Of a stretch of DNA of 18,250 nt, positions 12,201-18,199 are shown piece by piece; position 1 is the first letter of the stretch; each line of letters opens with the position of its first letter. The stretch is from Temnopleurus reevesii (Eukaryota > Echinodermata > Echinoidea > Temnopleuroida > Temnopleuridae), in NCBI GenBank assembly GCA_036244855.1, contig BQKZ01004141.1, forward strand, positions 1 to 18,250, given 5' to 3'. The notes beneath the pieces are model-generated. The model was given only the letters and a program-made list of their open reading frames with translations. It ran no database searches and had not been told where the DNA came from. The position numbers and the translations under genes are program-made.

Positions 12201-15200
12201 TTATATTGACACAGGAGAGGCTCAGAGCGATCAGGTGCATGCTCTTGTTCCTGGTGCCATGATTGGTTGCTGCCGTTGAAAGCTTGCTGCCGCCACGGCG
12301 GGGGACAATGGCGCGCCTGCTGACTGGTCAACGGCAGCAACCAATCACGGTGCTAGGAACAATAGCAAGTACCCGATCGCTCCGGGCCTCTCTTGTGTCA
12401 TTATAAGATATGCGCAGCGTAGTCTACTTTCATTATAGTCTGATGAAGGCTAGCATCATACAGCAGCCGAAACGTCACTATACTAACGTTCTACGTTTGC
12501 ACATCCTGAGACAACTGATCAACTCCCTTCAATTAATATTTCACATGCTAAAGCTAAAATACCAAAATAATTGAGACTCACTAGGGTGATTTATGATTGA
12601 TTTATCTATAAATCGCATATAGGGAGGAACATCCTCCTCAGCCATAAGGCTGGCATCTCTTTGAACCCTATGCCCCAACCTATTAACATCCTTATGCTAC
12701 CCAAATCTTATAAAAACTAATATACATACATTGGACTCTCCTTGGTTGTGGTAGCACTGAACAGCGTCATCATCGTATAGACCTGGGATCTCTTTGAAAG
12801 GGTTGAGACTCACTAAAGTAATACCAGCCTTGCTGCAGATCTGTCCAGCATGGAATCGACAATCTAGGCTCTGCAAAACTATATGTTAAAGGGTAAAAAG
12901 GTCAAGGTTGAATTAAAGATGAATATAACTGTAACATTTGCTCTGACTCATACTGAAATTTCTAAAATTTCTAAACAATGTAAAGAAAATAGGATCTTTT
13001 CATAATTGACACATTTGGAAGGACTTATTATTATGTTACCCATCTACAAGTATAAGAAAATGATCAAAATACAAAATACAAGTCACGCTAGGTTAATATA
13101 TCTGCAAGAAATTTATTCAAGGTTCTGCAAATAAATTGAAGATGGTCCATTTCTTCCTTATTTAGTGTCAGACTCTCCTTCAAATTTTTACTGTCTATTT
13201 AATGATCATTATTAAGATAGATTCCATTTTAATGTGGGGTATTAGTTCTTTCATGAATACAGACAAACAGGCACATATAGAAACAAACCGATAAGTAAAC
13301 AAAAAGATTACCTTCTGCTTCGTTGAGAGATGAGAGATTCGTCAGATCATCAACCTCAGCATAGTTATTGTTACCTGCCAACAGAATGGATTCTTCTCTC
13401 CTTGAAACCTCTATTACCTGAGCAATGAAAGAAAATCATTTAGGGCAAATATTTATCAAGTATATTTATTGAGATAGTTGTGATTGATTGTAATTTTCAC
13501 TTGAACAGCAATACACAACAAAAATCACTGTTGCACTTAAATTACTTTGGTAAGACCATCAGCCAATCAGAATGCAAAGTTCGGATTAAAACTGACTTGC
13601 AGTTGACTTACAATTGATCGCATCCAAAACATTTTTTTTATCATTTGGTTGATATTTATTTTACAGGTTTATTTTGTGATTTTGTATTTGCTTTCATATA
13701 TAGTAAGCTCATCACATTTCAGTGCTCATTTATGATTTAAATGGACCCCCTTTACTTGATTTTCAGGGCATCATATTATGCAACATGCTATTGCATAACA
13801 CATGAATGATGTGTTGCATGAAAGTAGTGATGCATTCTAAATTAAAACTGCTTTGCAACAATTAACAAATTCATTGCTTTGTGTGTAATCTTATTCCTGA
13901 GGCAAACACTGAGGAAATTATAATGTTTGTGTAAATCTAAAAGTAATGTCACACTTCGTGCATCACCAGACCTGCTCTGAATGAATGCATGACTAAATGA
14001 TTTTCAAATGTCAATTAATCTCTAAAAATTGTGCTTTTGATGCTTTTTCTAACTTACCTTTCCGTTTTCTAATCTGACGCTCACTTTTGCATTCCTTCCT
14101 GATGATGTGACAGTAGCTCTCTGCCAGGGGCATTGGTCTGTAGCATCACTGGCAACCCACACTCTCATACCCTAAAAAACATATTTCAAATATAAGTTAA
14201 CTCTGCCTCATTTGAACTTCTCAAAGTCAAAGTAATTTTTCTGGAACAAACTATTTCAAACAAATTTCTATAGTGCCAACAGATTTGACTTGGACACAGT
14301 TACATGTATTCCTTTCAACAGTTGTTATGAATCTTATTTAAAACACTCTAGTTTCAAATTGATTTAAAAGACCTGTGCAGATTTTTAGGGCCATTGTGTT
14401 AAACTGTAAGTTCTATGGGTGGCAGTCCGATACTCAATTTACAAATAGATACCACAGAGGCTTAGAGTGGTATGAATTCAGTGATTTGCTTTGTTGCACT
14501 GATATCATGTAAGTCAGAGGTCTTTGCAACACAGAAAAATATGGCAAAGTGACTGCAATCTGATTGTGTTGTCCTCAGCTATATTGATAACAGACAGTCT
14601 TCTTCTTCTTCTTTGTTGAATTCCTTCGTTTGCTGGAGAACTGCAGAGGTGTCAGCAGTTTTGATGGCTTACAATGTACATGTAAGAATATAAGTTACGG
14701 TGTGCAGTGCTCTAGTCTACAATGAATAGCTAATTTTCCAAACCAGTTACAACACAGGTCTTGAAATATAGGGTCAAGGCAATTTTGATGAGGGGCAGTC
14801 CCGTTTTTCTACCAAGTCAAGGTAATAAAGAACTATGGGAAATCAAAACAGGGCAATACGCCAAGCAAAAGGGGTGCAAACAGCAATTGCCTTTGGTTGC
14901 CTTAGGATAACTCAACAGCATTAATAAGTGAGCATACTTGAAGTCTTCTACTCAATATACTTCATGACAAAAGCATTCCATTCAACACACCTCATGGAAA
15001 CATCTCTTTGGTTTCTTTACTGGTGGTGGCGGAGCTTCACCCTTCTTCTTTGGCAGTGTCTGCAAGCAAATAAGGAAACAAAGAGCACAGTGATGCTGAA
15101 AATATTTAAAAACTGAGCTTCATTTTAGTAACAAAAATATTTATTTACAAACTACAAGTTTCAAGTTTTGCCTTTGATTCTATCTCAATTATTTTATATC

Positions 15201-18129
15201 AACTATTAAATCTTTGTGCGTTCAACCGTAATCCCCCTGTGTGTTGCATTATTTTGGGGACTGTACATGTTTGTATGGGCGAATCTGTGCAAAAGTGCGA
15301 AGGAAACAGGCCAACGGATGTTCATTGACGTGAAGAAAACGTGGAATGAGTTAAAAAACAAAACAACTTCAATTTTGTTGTTAATATATAAAGTGATGGG
15401 TGTTATTATTTATAAACTTGCACTCAATTGCAAGTTGCAGTAGGCAGATCCACATATATCTAGATACAGCTCTTACTGAGCAGATGTAATTTAACCTGGC
15501 TGAAACATCCTTTACAACATGCAGAAGAAACAGCAATGTAAGGAACTGATTCTGGCCAAAATGAAGATGTACTATATTTATATGGCAGCATTTAACTACA
15601 CTGTACAGTGTTTAGAACTTGTCTTGTCTTTCTGTTGATGCCAAAGAACTATGTCAATTCAACAGCAGATCCAGACCAAACTTCTGCTGACCTGCATTAT
15701 CCCATCTTGTAAACATTCCATACCGGGATGTGATTCGCTATGTCCTATTTTTTAATTCGTCATCTTAATTTCATATTATTCTGAAAATAATTCCATTGAA
15801 TTATTCCAAACTCTTTTCCCGTGATATGCTGCCAAGTTACATTCTTCATTTTCTGCTTGAGGCTTGAATCTTTCCATTCCAAATATCCCTTTACTCTTGA
15901 GAATGCATTATCCACAGGCATTTAATCTTGATCTAACTTAGTAGTTTATTCCATATTCTTTATCTGTTTTTATGAGCATATCTCCAGTCTGATCAAGGCT
16001 AATTCCATTTTGTTTAGGCCTACTTTCAGTGTTAACAATTAGGCTACCTATCTTTTTTAACCGATCCTAAAGACCTATATTTCAATTTATTATAATTTGA
16101 TGTGTCAGCACTCAGCATAAAATGTTTAATGTCAACGACCATAGACCATATGTTTTACCTTTTTTAATCATTCATCTTTCAAAGTCTAGTCTAAAAAGTC
16201 AAATATATTCTCTCTAATATTTCAATTTTTCAAGATCATTGCTCATTTATGAATTAGATATCAATCATATTGAGACATGATTGCAGCATGCTGCATGCCA
16301 TCATTTCATCAGATCATTTAATTAGCTCAGATCACAAAGAAGAATGTCTATGGCCAGGAAATTTTGTTGTCATTTTTTTCACACACCTCTTATAGCCATA
16401 AAACTTGTCTAATTTGAATCTCCAGGTGACCCAACAAAGTGACGATACATATATTTTCTATGCAGTTTTACTTTAGAAAAGATTTTAACTCGAAAACTAA
16501 AAAAAGTGCCCGTGTTATAAGGTATGCTATCTGTTCTACACAAAACCCAGTTCTTCTCATATGATGCACGATTTAAGACCAACTGACATTTGATATATTT
16601 TTTGTAACGCTAAACAAGCTCAACAATCTCAACAAGAAATTGCGCGCGACAACATCCAATCCGCGCGTTCGCACGCACACGCATTAACGCATTAAAATCA
16701 GACTACACATCGAATGCCACGTCACTGTGCAATATTCCAACAATGAAATCGCGATCGAGTTTGCAGAGATTTTGTTTTTTGTTCTTGTATGACGATGTGA
16801 ATTTGTATTTTTGGAATGCATTTCGTGTTGTTATTGCCGGTTAAATGCAAAGAATAAAAGCTTAATCTTAGGCCATACTTTTTACTATGACTCTGATGAT
16901 CTCGCATTTTGAGGAATACACACATCGCCATGTTTATGCCATCGAACACTGCATTGCGGACCATATATCTTGCGGACTCTGCATTTGGAAACATGCACGT
17001 TGCTGAGAGCATATTCTGTTGTTTTTGCTGGTTTTCCAAAATAAATTCGAATGCAATATCCTTTATGATTTTTCTCCTTCTCCACGAAGCATTTGGACTT
17101 GTTTAGTCGTTATGTACTTGCCAGGATATCATTTGTTATTATTTTTGTATTTATGATTGTGTTCCATCTCGCATACGAAGCATTTGATCTTGATTTTAGT
17201 AAGCGCTCATTCTGTACTCGCAAGGATATTATTTGTCATTATTCATTTGCGGCATTCTTCTTGCATTGTGTTCATTACGGCGGTATTTCATGAAGACATT
17301 ATTAATGAGTTTCATAGGCCTATATAATGACTTTACGCACACGGCTTGTTTTCATTATTGTGCTGAATAAATGTTTTATTTTCATCCTGTCCTCGCCATG
17401 ATACATCACTCTTCACGATGTATTTGAGATTTATCTTAATTTTATAATCATTGTTATTTTTTAGCTTTTGTTGTATCTTAAAATTAGAAGAAGCAATTAA
17501 ACTAGACCTGTAATTTGTAAATATGCTTATTTTGTTTATGTTGATACATTGTACGTTAACTCTATCGTTCTCTTTTTATGCCGCGCCGGGCCCTATTGCA
17601 AAAAAGTTACGTTTAAATGCTTCTCAGAAAATTAAACGCAAGTTCTAATACTTAGATACGTGCTCCAGATTGGTTAAAAATGGAGTTAACTTGTGACTTT
17701 GTTTGTGTGAAATTTTCTGACTTGTATTTTAATTAAAATAAATCAAATGCAACTTCATCATTCATGCAATATCATATATGCCATATGGCCCAGATCTTGT
17801 AAGAAATAGAAATATTCTAATTCTGACATTCTACCACACGCATTAGTTTGTTTCATATTAATTCTAAAGAAAGAAAACGTATAAAATCACGTCATACACA
17901 CGAATGATAATTGAAACAAAAGAAAACAAACGAGACAACAAAATTAGTAATGAATGGGACTGATGTCACATTTGAGAAGAAATATTGGTCTCTTCCAGAT
18001 TGCTTAAATCATCGATAATGTGAGTGAACAGAAGAAACTTACATTAACAGAAGTAAGATTGTCCTTAGAATTCGAATTTCCCTCATTTCGAGGTACATTC
18101 ATGTGCCGTTCACGTAAAATTCCCGACAT
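47..18129 (-). CDS. MYO19: Unconventional myosin XIX (MYO19-like), 5' part: 20 exons, 808 codons, 3' end outside the window
   Basis: Actin-based ATPase motor. Class XIX myosins sit on the mitochondrial outer membrane and move or tether mitochondria on actin (family knowledge). Twenty exons with GT donors and AG acceptors join with consistent phases. Residues: Lys/Pro-rich leader 1-52; SH3-like subdomain about 53-115; GESGAGK P-loop 207-213; switch I around N260-G273; switch II DIYGFE 498-503; loop 2 about 655-680; SH-helix region [16 protein letters not shown] 724-739; converter up to [13 protein letters not shown] at 808. Class XIX is supported by T-W-N-T-R-C-L-M-K after the P-loop and by [18 protein letters not shown]. 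The window ends at a donor just past the converter, so the IQ motifs and the C-terminal membrane-binding domain are missing. The leader and SH3-like part appear to be absent from human MYO19 as I remember it. Several exons are flanked by tandem partial copies of themselves. The alternative is another short-tailed myosin, but the motif match makes XIX much the best call. Confidence 0.92.
368..523 (-). pseudogene. Decayed duplicate of the 5' half of exon 20 with its upstream intron
   Basis: Aligns to about 136-345. It shares AAACTCCTG and CGCTGGCAGAAAT from the exon, then GTGTCAGGAGTGGGATTATT from the intron. It would encode [13 protein letters not shown] beside [13 protein letters not shown] of the exon, but the acceptor CTATAG is lost, an internal stretch is deleted and a stop follows. 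Confidence 0.8.
547..815 (+). repeat. Dispersed repeat, copy 1 (intron 19)
   Basis: Contains CCCTGTGACCTTTGACCA, then AGACAGACGGACAACCAGAA, AACATAAAGCCTGTGGCACC, a short hairpin and GAGGCATAAAAAAG. Same orientation and end structure as 11538-11813. A family of this form is common in echinoderm and other marine invertebrate genomes (from memory). Confidence 0.7.
846..1024 (-). CDS. MYO19: MYO19-like exon 19 (residues 683-741, SH helices)
   Basis: Encodes [20 protein letters not shown], then [20 protein letters not shown], then [28 protein letters not shown] and Q-L-[RE]-x-[CS]-G-[VL]-[LV]-E-T are universal head motifs. Acceptor CATGTAG, donor AA|GTGAGT, ends in phase 2. Confidence 0.97.
1263..1322 (-). 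CDS. MYO19: MYO19-like exon 18 (residues 663-682, loop 2)
   Basis: Encodes [21 protein letters not shown] short lysine-rich loop 2, which contacts actin electrostatically, runs into the conserved T-V-[VS]-x-x-F-K helix. Acceptor TTCAACAG, donor AAG|GTATGA, phase 0 at both ends. Confidence 0.94.
1651..1816. mobile_element. 166-bp inverted-repeat element in intron 17
   Basis: Ends TGTTGTTCAAAA and TTTTGAACAACA are perfect 12-bp inverted repeats. Inside are repeated TTGCAGTTGAT words and GATCGCAAGTTGCAGTTGAT. No transposase. The other half of intron 17 shows nothing notable. Confidence 0.6.
1928..2020 (-). CDS. MYO19: MYO19-like exon 17 (residues 632-662)
   Basis: Encodes [19 protein letters not shown] and then [12 protein letters not shown], which continues E-K-[NT]-[RK]-D-x-[IV]-x-x-E-L of the lower 50 kDa domain towards loop 2. 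Acceptor TTTCTAG, donor CAG|GTAAAT, phase 0 at both ends. Confidence 0.93.
2021..2616 (-). other. Intron 16
   Basis: 596 bp, AT-rich, nothing recognised. It starts with the weak donor GTTGGT. Confidence 0.65.
2617..2793 (-). CDS. MYO19: MYO19-like exon 16 (residues 573-631, lower 50 kDa)
   Basis: Encodes [19 protein letters not shown], then [20 protein letters not shown], then FGLIEKTK. F-x-[IV]-K-H-Y-A-G-x-V-x-Y is the family signature. Acceptor AACTTAG; donor AAG|GTTGGT is weak. It is the only one of four similar copies that continues into G-L-I-E-K-T-K and a donor in the right phase for exon 17, so it is taken as the functional exon. Confidence 0.93.
2794..3206 (-). pseudogene. Exon 16 copies b and c, frameshifted
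   Basis: Two near-identical units. Both start ECRLN[RC][13 protein letters not shown] and lose frame where CCTATGGATC of exon 16 has become CCTTATGGAC. The AG acceptors (AACTTAG and TATCTCAG) are intact. They are pseudo-exons and possible decoy acceptors. Confidence 0.85.
3261..3412 (-). pseudogene. Exon 16 copy d, open but 3'-truncated
   Basis: Translates as [19 protein letters not shown] then [20 protein letters not shown] with no stop, more diverged from exon 16 than the other copies in its N-terminal half. The acceptor is ATAACTCAG. After VTYDT it runs into TTYIDHLNP with no GT donor, so it could not replace exon 16 as it stands. Confidence 0.8.
3964..4074 (-). CDS. MYO19: MYO19-like exon 15 (residues 536-572, relay loop)
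   Basis: Encodes [19 protein letters not shown] and then [18 protein letters not shown], the conserved E-E-Y-x-x-E-G-I-x-W and D-N-Q-P-C-L-x-[LM]-I-E relay region. Phase 0 at both ends. Donor GAG|GTAGGT is followed by the intron that holds three extra partial copies of exon 16. Confidence 0.97.
4075..4876 (-). other. Intron 14
   Basis: 802 bp, AT-rich. No exon-like or repeat feature recognised. Confidence 0.65.
4877..5066 (-). CDS. MYO19: MYO19-like exon 14 (residues 472-535, switch II and relay helix)
   Basis: Encodes [17 protein letters not shown], then [20 protein letters not shown], then [20 protein letters not shown] and AQQ. It contains switch II D-I-Y-G-F-E (498-503) and the relay helix. 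Very close to class XIX. Acceptor CTACTACAG, donor CAG|GTAGGT. Confidence 0.98.
5271..5999 (-). repeat. 148-bp tandem array of the 3' part of exon 13 with its splice donor (about 4.9 units)
   Basis: Unit ends fall at exactly 148-bp steps: 5863 (parent exon end), 5715, 5567, 5419 and 5271. Each unit carries the code for about 44 residues from TSLIT to KVIYA, then CTAG|GTACGT (GTATGT in the last), then about 11 intron bases. The three middle copies are nearly identical (R-H-S-V); the parent and the last copy read R-Q-S-V. Units near 5271 and 5419 have E-E where the others have D-E. The first ~50 nt of the exon are not repeated. The unit length of 3n+1 means read-through shifts frame and meets a stop. 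Confidence 0.93.
5863..6049 (-). CDS. MYO19: MYO19-like exon 13 (residues 410-471, TEDS loop)
   Basis: Encodes [19 protein letters not shown], then [16 protein letters not shown], then [14 protein letters not shown]. This is the lobe carrying the actin-binding cardiomyopathy loop. Counting 16 residues back from the D of RRDCMSK puts Ser447 (context K-R-Q-S) at the TEDS-rule site. Acceptor ACATAG, donor CTAG|GTACGT; phase 1 in, phase 2 out. The last 137 nt plus the first ~11 intron bases form the parent of the 148-bp tandem array directly downstream in the transcript. Confidence 0.94.
6222..6272 (-). pseudogene. Decayed copy of the 5' edge of exon 13
   Basis: On the minus strand it reads TGTCAGTGTTCCTTAGAACA then TGCCTACAGACTCCTT, matching the start of exon 13 and still translating as [12 protein letters not shown] beside the parent [12 protein letters not shown]. 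It lies about 210 bp upstream of exon 13 in intron 12 and then diverges. Confidence 0.7.
6574..6655 (-). CDS. MYO19: MYO19-like exon 12 (residues 383-409, ILHLGN)
   Basis: Encodes [18 protein letters not shown] and then [11 protein letters not shown]-[AC]-G-I-L-H-L-G-N-[IL]-x-F is a hallmark of myosin heads. Acceptor TTTCAG, donor GAAG|GTAAAG, ends in phase 1; Val410 is split with exon 13. Confidence 0.96.
6656..7213 (-). other. Intron 11
   Basis: 558 bp. About 6800-7030 has higher complexity than the surrounding introns (for example GTAGTGGGGCCAAGGACTGA) and may be a decayed interspersed repeat, but I cannot name it. A CT run (7199-7211) adjoins the donor of exon 11. Confidence 0.5.
7214..7411 (-). 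CDS. MYO19: MYO19-like exon 11 (residues 317-382, upper 50 kDa)
   Basis: Begins [20 protein letters not shown], passes [20 protein letters not shown] and ends [11 protein letters not shown]. It covers the variable stretch between N-F-H-I-F-Y-Q and the helix leading to I-L-H-L-G-N. It is acidic, with two D-D-D clusters. Phase 0 at both ends; acceptor ATTTAG, donor CAG|GTGAGA. At 198 nt it is one of the longest exons here. Confidence 0.93.
7412..8019 (-). other. Intron 10
   Basis: 608 bp, AT-rich, nothing recognised. Confidence 0.65.
8020..8122 (-). CDS. MYO19: MYO19-like exon 10 (residues 282-316)
   Basis: Encodes [20 protein letters not shown] and then [14 protein letters not shown], the canonical G-A-x-I-x-x-Y-L-L-E-K-[ST]-R-V and E-R/S-N-[FY]-H-I-F-Y-Q block of the upper 50 kDa domain. 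Acceptor TTCCCAG, donor CAG|GTAAAA, ends in phase 0. Confidence 0.97.
8123..9471 (-). other. Intron 9
   Basis: 1,349 bp. Holds the doubled TTAA element (8385-8542), a stretch near 8880-8990 with repeated CCCTATTTTCAGAAAAAAT / ATCCTATTCTTG wording, and an odd GC-rich island at about 9228-9303. No coding exon seen. Confidence 0.6.
8385..8542. mobile_element. Two tandem 79-bp TTAA-flanked inverted-repeat elements (piggyBac-type MITE)
   Basis: Unit 1 runs TTAACCCTTTGACTACTGGA ... CAGTAGTCAATGGGTTAA (8385-8463). The ends are inverted repeats with one mismatch, and TTAA is the piggyBac target. Unit 2 (8464-8542) is nearly identical inside, but its start reads GGACCTTTGACTACTGG and it has GT inserted near its end. 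The two share the central TTAA. Too short to code for anything. Confidence 0.7.
9472..9541 (-). CDS. MYO19: MYO19-like exon 9 (residues 259-281, switch I)
   Basis: Encodes [20 protein letters not shown] followed by FD. The N-A-x-T-x-R-N-x-N-S-S-R-F-G-K switch I motif is complete, including the SSR that contacts ATP. Acceptor TGCATGCAG, donor ACAG|GTACAG. It is split from exon 8 inside the conserved F-G. Confidence 0.97.
9542..10150 (-). other. Intron 8
   Basis: 609 bp, AT-rich, with a 10-T run near 10010. No feature I can support. Confidence 0.65.
10151..10224 (-). CDS. MYO19: MYO19-like exon 8 (residues 234-258)
   Basis: Encodes [19 protein letters not shown] and then PILEAF, the conserved I-E-x-[RQ]-[IL]-L-x-[SA]-N-P-[IL]-x-E-A-F-G helix. 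Phase 2 in, phase 1 out; donor TTTG|GTAAGT. The first ~26 nt of this exon and the intron upstream of it are present again about 198 bp away (10397-10583). Confidence 0.94.
10225..11080 (-). other. Intron 7
   Basis: 856 bp. Its 3' part holds the duplicated exon 8 edge (10397-10583). The remainder, 10584-11080, is AT-rich with nothing I recognise. Confidence 0.65.
10397..10583 (-). pseudogene. Duplicated 5' edge of exon 8 with its upstream intron
   Basis: Aligns to about 10199-10376 at an offset of roughly 198 bp. It keeps TTTTTCACCACCACCT, the first bases of exon 8, then GTAGGCAAAT and AGAAAATTAATT from the intron. The acceptor is altered (TTCTGGG in place of CAAAGGGG) and only about 26 nt of exon are present, so it is non-functional. 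Confidence 0.75.
11081..11142 (-). CDS. MYO19: MYO19-like exon 7 (residues 214-233, helix after the P-loop)
   Basis: Encodes [20 protein letters not shown]. Most myosins have T-E-S-x-K or T-E-x-x-K after the P-loop; T-W-x-[ST]-R-C-L-M-K is a class XIX feature. Ends in phase 2 (GG) at donor GTAAGT. The acceptor CATTAG is fed by an unusually long CT-rich stretch, the complement of the GA tract at 11151-11189. Confidence 0.93.
11151..11189. repeat. GA-rich microsatellite beside the exon 7 acceptor
   Basis: An imperfect GAGA tract on the plus strand. On the transcribed sense it is a CT-rich tract starting 9 nt upstream of exon 7 and probably acts as an extended polypyrimidine tract. Length variation here could affect exon 7 splicing. 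Confidence 0.8.
11538..11813 (+). repeat. Dispersed repeat, copy 2 (intron 6)
   Basis: Shares CCCTGTGACCTTTGACCA near its start and a 3' end of GACAAGAAAACAAAATACCT, a short hairpin with CTCTGGCA...CCAGAGG, and GAGGCATAAAAAAG with the copy at 547-815. The middle is diverged. Of a type common in marine invertebrate genomes; no coding capacity. Confidence 0.65.
11878..11991 (-). CDS. MYO19: MYO19-like exon 6 (residues 176-213, P-loop)
   Basis: Encodes [19 protein letters not shown] and then [23 protein letters not shown] is the ATP-binding P-loop with its catalytic lysine, and the exon ends exactly after that lysine (donor AAG|GTAATT). The P-x-V-F-A-V-A-D-x-A helix is typical of the family. 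Confidence 0.97.
12075..12536. mobile_element. Snapback (long inverted-repeat) MITE, about 460 bp, in intron 5
   Basis: Two arms of about 210 bp are imperfect reverse complements. The left arm starts near AATTGAATAGAGTTGATCAG and the right arm ends CTGATCAACTCCCTTCAATT. Both hold CGTAGAACGTTAGTATAGTG / its complement and ATTGGTTGCTGCCGTTG / its complement. The loop at about 12281-12330 is GC-rich (CCGCCACGGCGGGG). It has no transposase, so it is non-autonomous. Arm divergence shows it is not new. No target duplication was defined with confidence. Confidence 0.8.
12730..12878 (-). CDS. MYO19: MYO19-like exon 5 (residues 126-175, first core strand)
   Basis: Encodes [19 protein letters not shown] and then [18 protein letters not shown], matching the conserved G-x-x-L-V-x-[LV]-N-P-[FY]-K strand of myosin heads. 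The acceptor is ATATAG just before TTTTGCAG. The nearer CAG inside the exon would break the frame, so it was not chosen. Ends in phase 0 with donor AAT|GTATGT. Confidence 0.94.
12879..13311 (-). other. Intron 4
   Basis: 433 bp of AT-rich sequence with no feature I can support. Confidence 0.7.
13312..13417 (-). CDS. MYO19: MYO19-like exon 4 (residues 91-125, end of SH3-like part and [12 protein letters not shown])
   Basis: Encodes [15 protein letters not shown] and then [19 protein letters not shown]-x-L-S-x-L-N-E is the near-universal start of the myosin motor core. Acceptor ATTGCTCAG, donor GAAG|GTAATC; it ends in phase 1 and its last G joins TT of exon 5 to give Val126. Confidence 0.95.
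13418..14057 (-). other. Intron 3
   Basis: 640 bp, no gene. Around 13555-13625 it carries CAGCCAATCAGAATGC and CAATTGATCGCATCC, similar in wording to the inverted-repeat element at 1651-1816 on the opposite strand; possibly a decayed relative. Confidence 0.55.
14058..14171 (-). CDS. MYO19: MYO19-like exon 3 (residues 53-90, SH3-like subdomain, first half)
   Basis: Starts [19 protein letters not shown] and ends VRLENGK, the usual pattern of the myosin N-terminal SH3-like barrel (a G-x-x-V-W-V opening strand and a later strand ending x-E-N-G-K). Phase 0 at both ends; acceptor TTTTTTAG, donor AAG|GTAAGT. Confidence 0.88.
14172..14990 (-). other. Intron 2
   Basis: 819 bp, no gene. A short CTT run lies near 14600. 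I see nothing else distinctive. Confidence 0.7.
14991..15059 (-). CDS. MYO19: MYO19-like exon 2 (residues 30-52, Lys/Pro-rich leader)
   Basis: Encodes [19 protein letters not shown] followed by CFHE. Acceptor TTGCTTGCAG, donor GAG|GTGTGT, phase 0 at both ends. It is a 69-nt exon with four consecutive prolines between lysine clusters, the kind of linker that precedes an SH3-like subdomain. I recognise no counterpart in vertebrate MYO19. Its reality rests on good splice sites, phase fit with exons 1 and 3, and an open frame. Confidence 0.75.
15060..18042 (-). other. Intron 1, about 3 kb
   Basis: No conserved coding sequence seen on either strand. Contents: a CpG-containing patch near 16640-16690, a two-unit degenerate repeat at 17083-17260, and a TTGCAAGTTGCAG stretch near 15425 resembling the inverted-repeat element at 1651. 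The rest is AT-rich and unremarkable. Alternative first exons cannot be excluded. Confidence 0.7.
17083..17260. repeat. Degenerate direct repeat, two units of about 90 bp
   Basis: ACGAAGCATTTGGACTTG at 17084 and ACGAAGCATTTGATCTTG at about 17175 each precede a related stretch with TACTTGCCAGGATATCATTT or TACTCGCAAGGATATTATTT. Diverged, non-coding, inside intron 1. Confidence 0.5.
18043..18129 (-). CDS. MYO19: MYO19-like exon 1 (residues 1-29, start codon)
   Basis: Begins [17 protein letters not shown] and ends in phase 0 at VN with donor GTAAGT. The ATG at 18129-18127 has A at -3, and an in-frame TAG lies 75 nt upstream at 18204-18202. A second in-frame ATG (codon 10) exists. The segment is basic and polar, with no recognisable domain or signal peptide. 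It joins exon 2 in frame. It is the least conserved part of the model, so the start is inferred from context rather than homology. Confidence 0.7.
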
Positions 18130-18146
18130 TTTGACTCTGGTAAGTT

Positions 18147-18154
18147 TGACGTCA
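18147..18154. promoter_or_regulatory. CRE palindrome TGACGTCA
   Basis: A perfect 8-bp CREB/ATF site 18 bp upstream of the presumed start codon, inside the promoter-proximal or 5' UTR region. The transcription start is not known, so its function is inferred. Confidence 0.45.
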
Positions 18155-18186
18155 AATTGAAATTTTAAATATCGCGGTCCAGTTCC

Positions 18187-18199
18187 TGACCTTTGACCC
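18187..18199. promoter_or_regulatory. DR1 nuclear-receptor site
   Basis: TGACCTTTGACCC, whose complement GGGTCAAAGGTCA is two AGGTCA-type half-sites spaced by one base, the classical site for RXR heterodimers, HNF4 and COUP-TF. It lies about 58 bp upstream of the ATG. Related motifs occur in the dispersed repeat copies at 612 and 11567, so it may also be a repeat remnant. Confidence 0.4.

Noticed and set aside
11987..12340. 117-codon minus-strand open frame reading from the snapback element into exon 6's flank
   Set aside because: It lies within the inverted-repeat element and has no domain; a chance frame.
12871..12876. CAG just inside exon 5 as its acceptor
   Set aside because: It would give the wrong phase with exon 4; ATATAG seven bases upstream restores E-V-L-Q-S-L.
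15216..15443. 75-codon plus-strand open frame with hydrophobic segments
   Set aside because: No recognisable domain, no splice or promoter context, inside intron 1. Consistent with chance in AT-rich DNA.
16722..17293. Several overlapping open frames on both strands (60-105 codons)
   Set aside because: No homology seen, and both strands are open at once in a repetitive, low-complexity region of intron 1.
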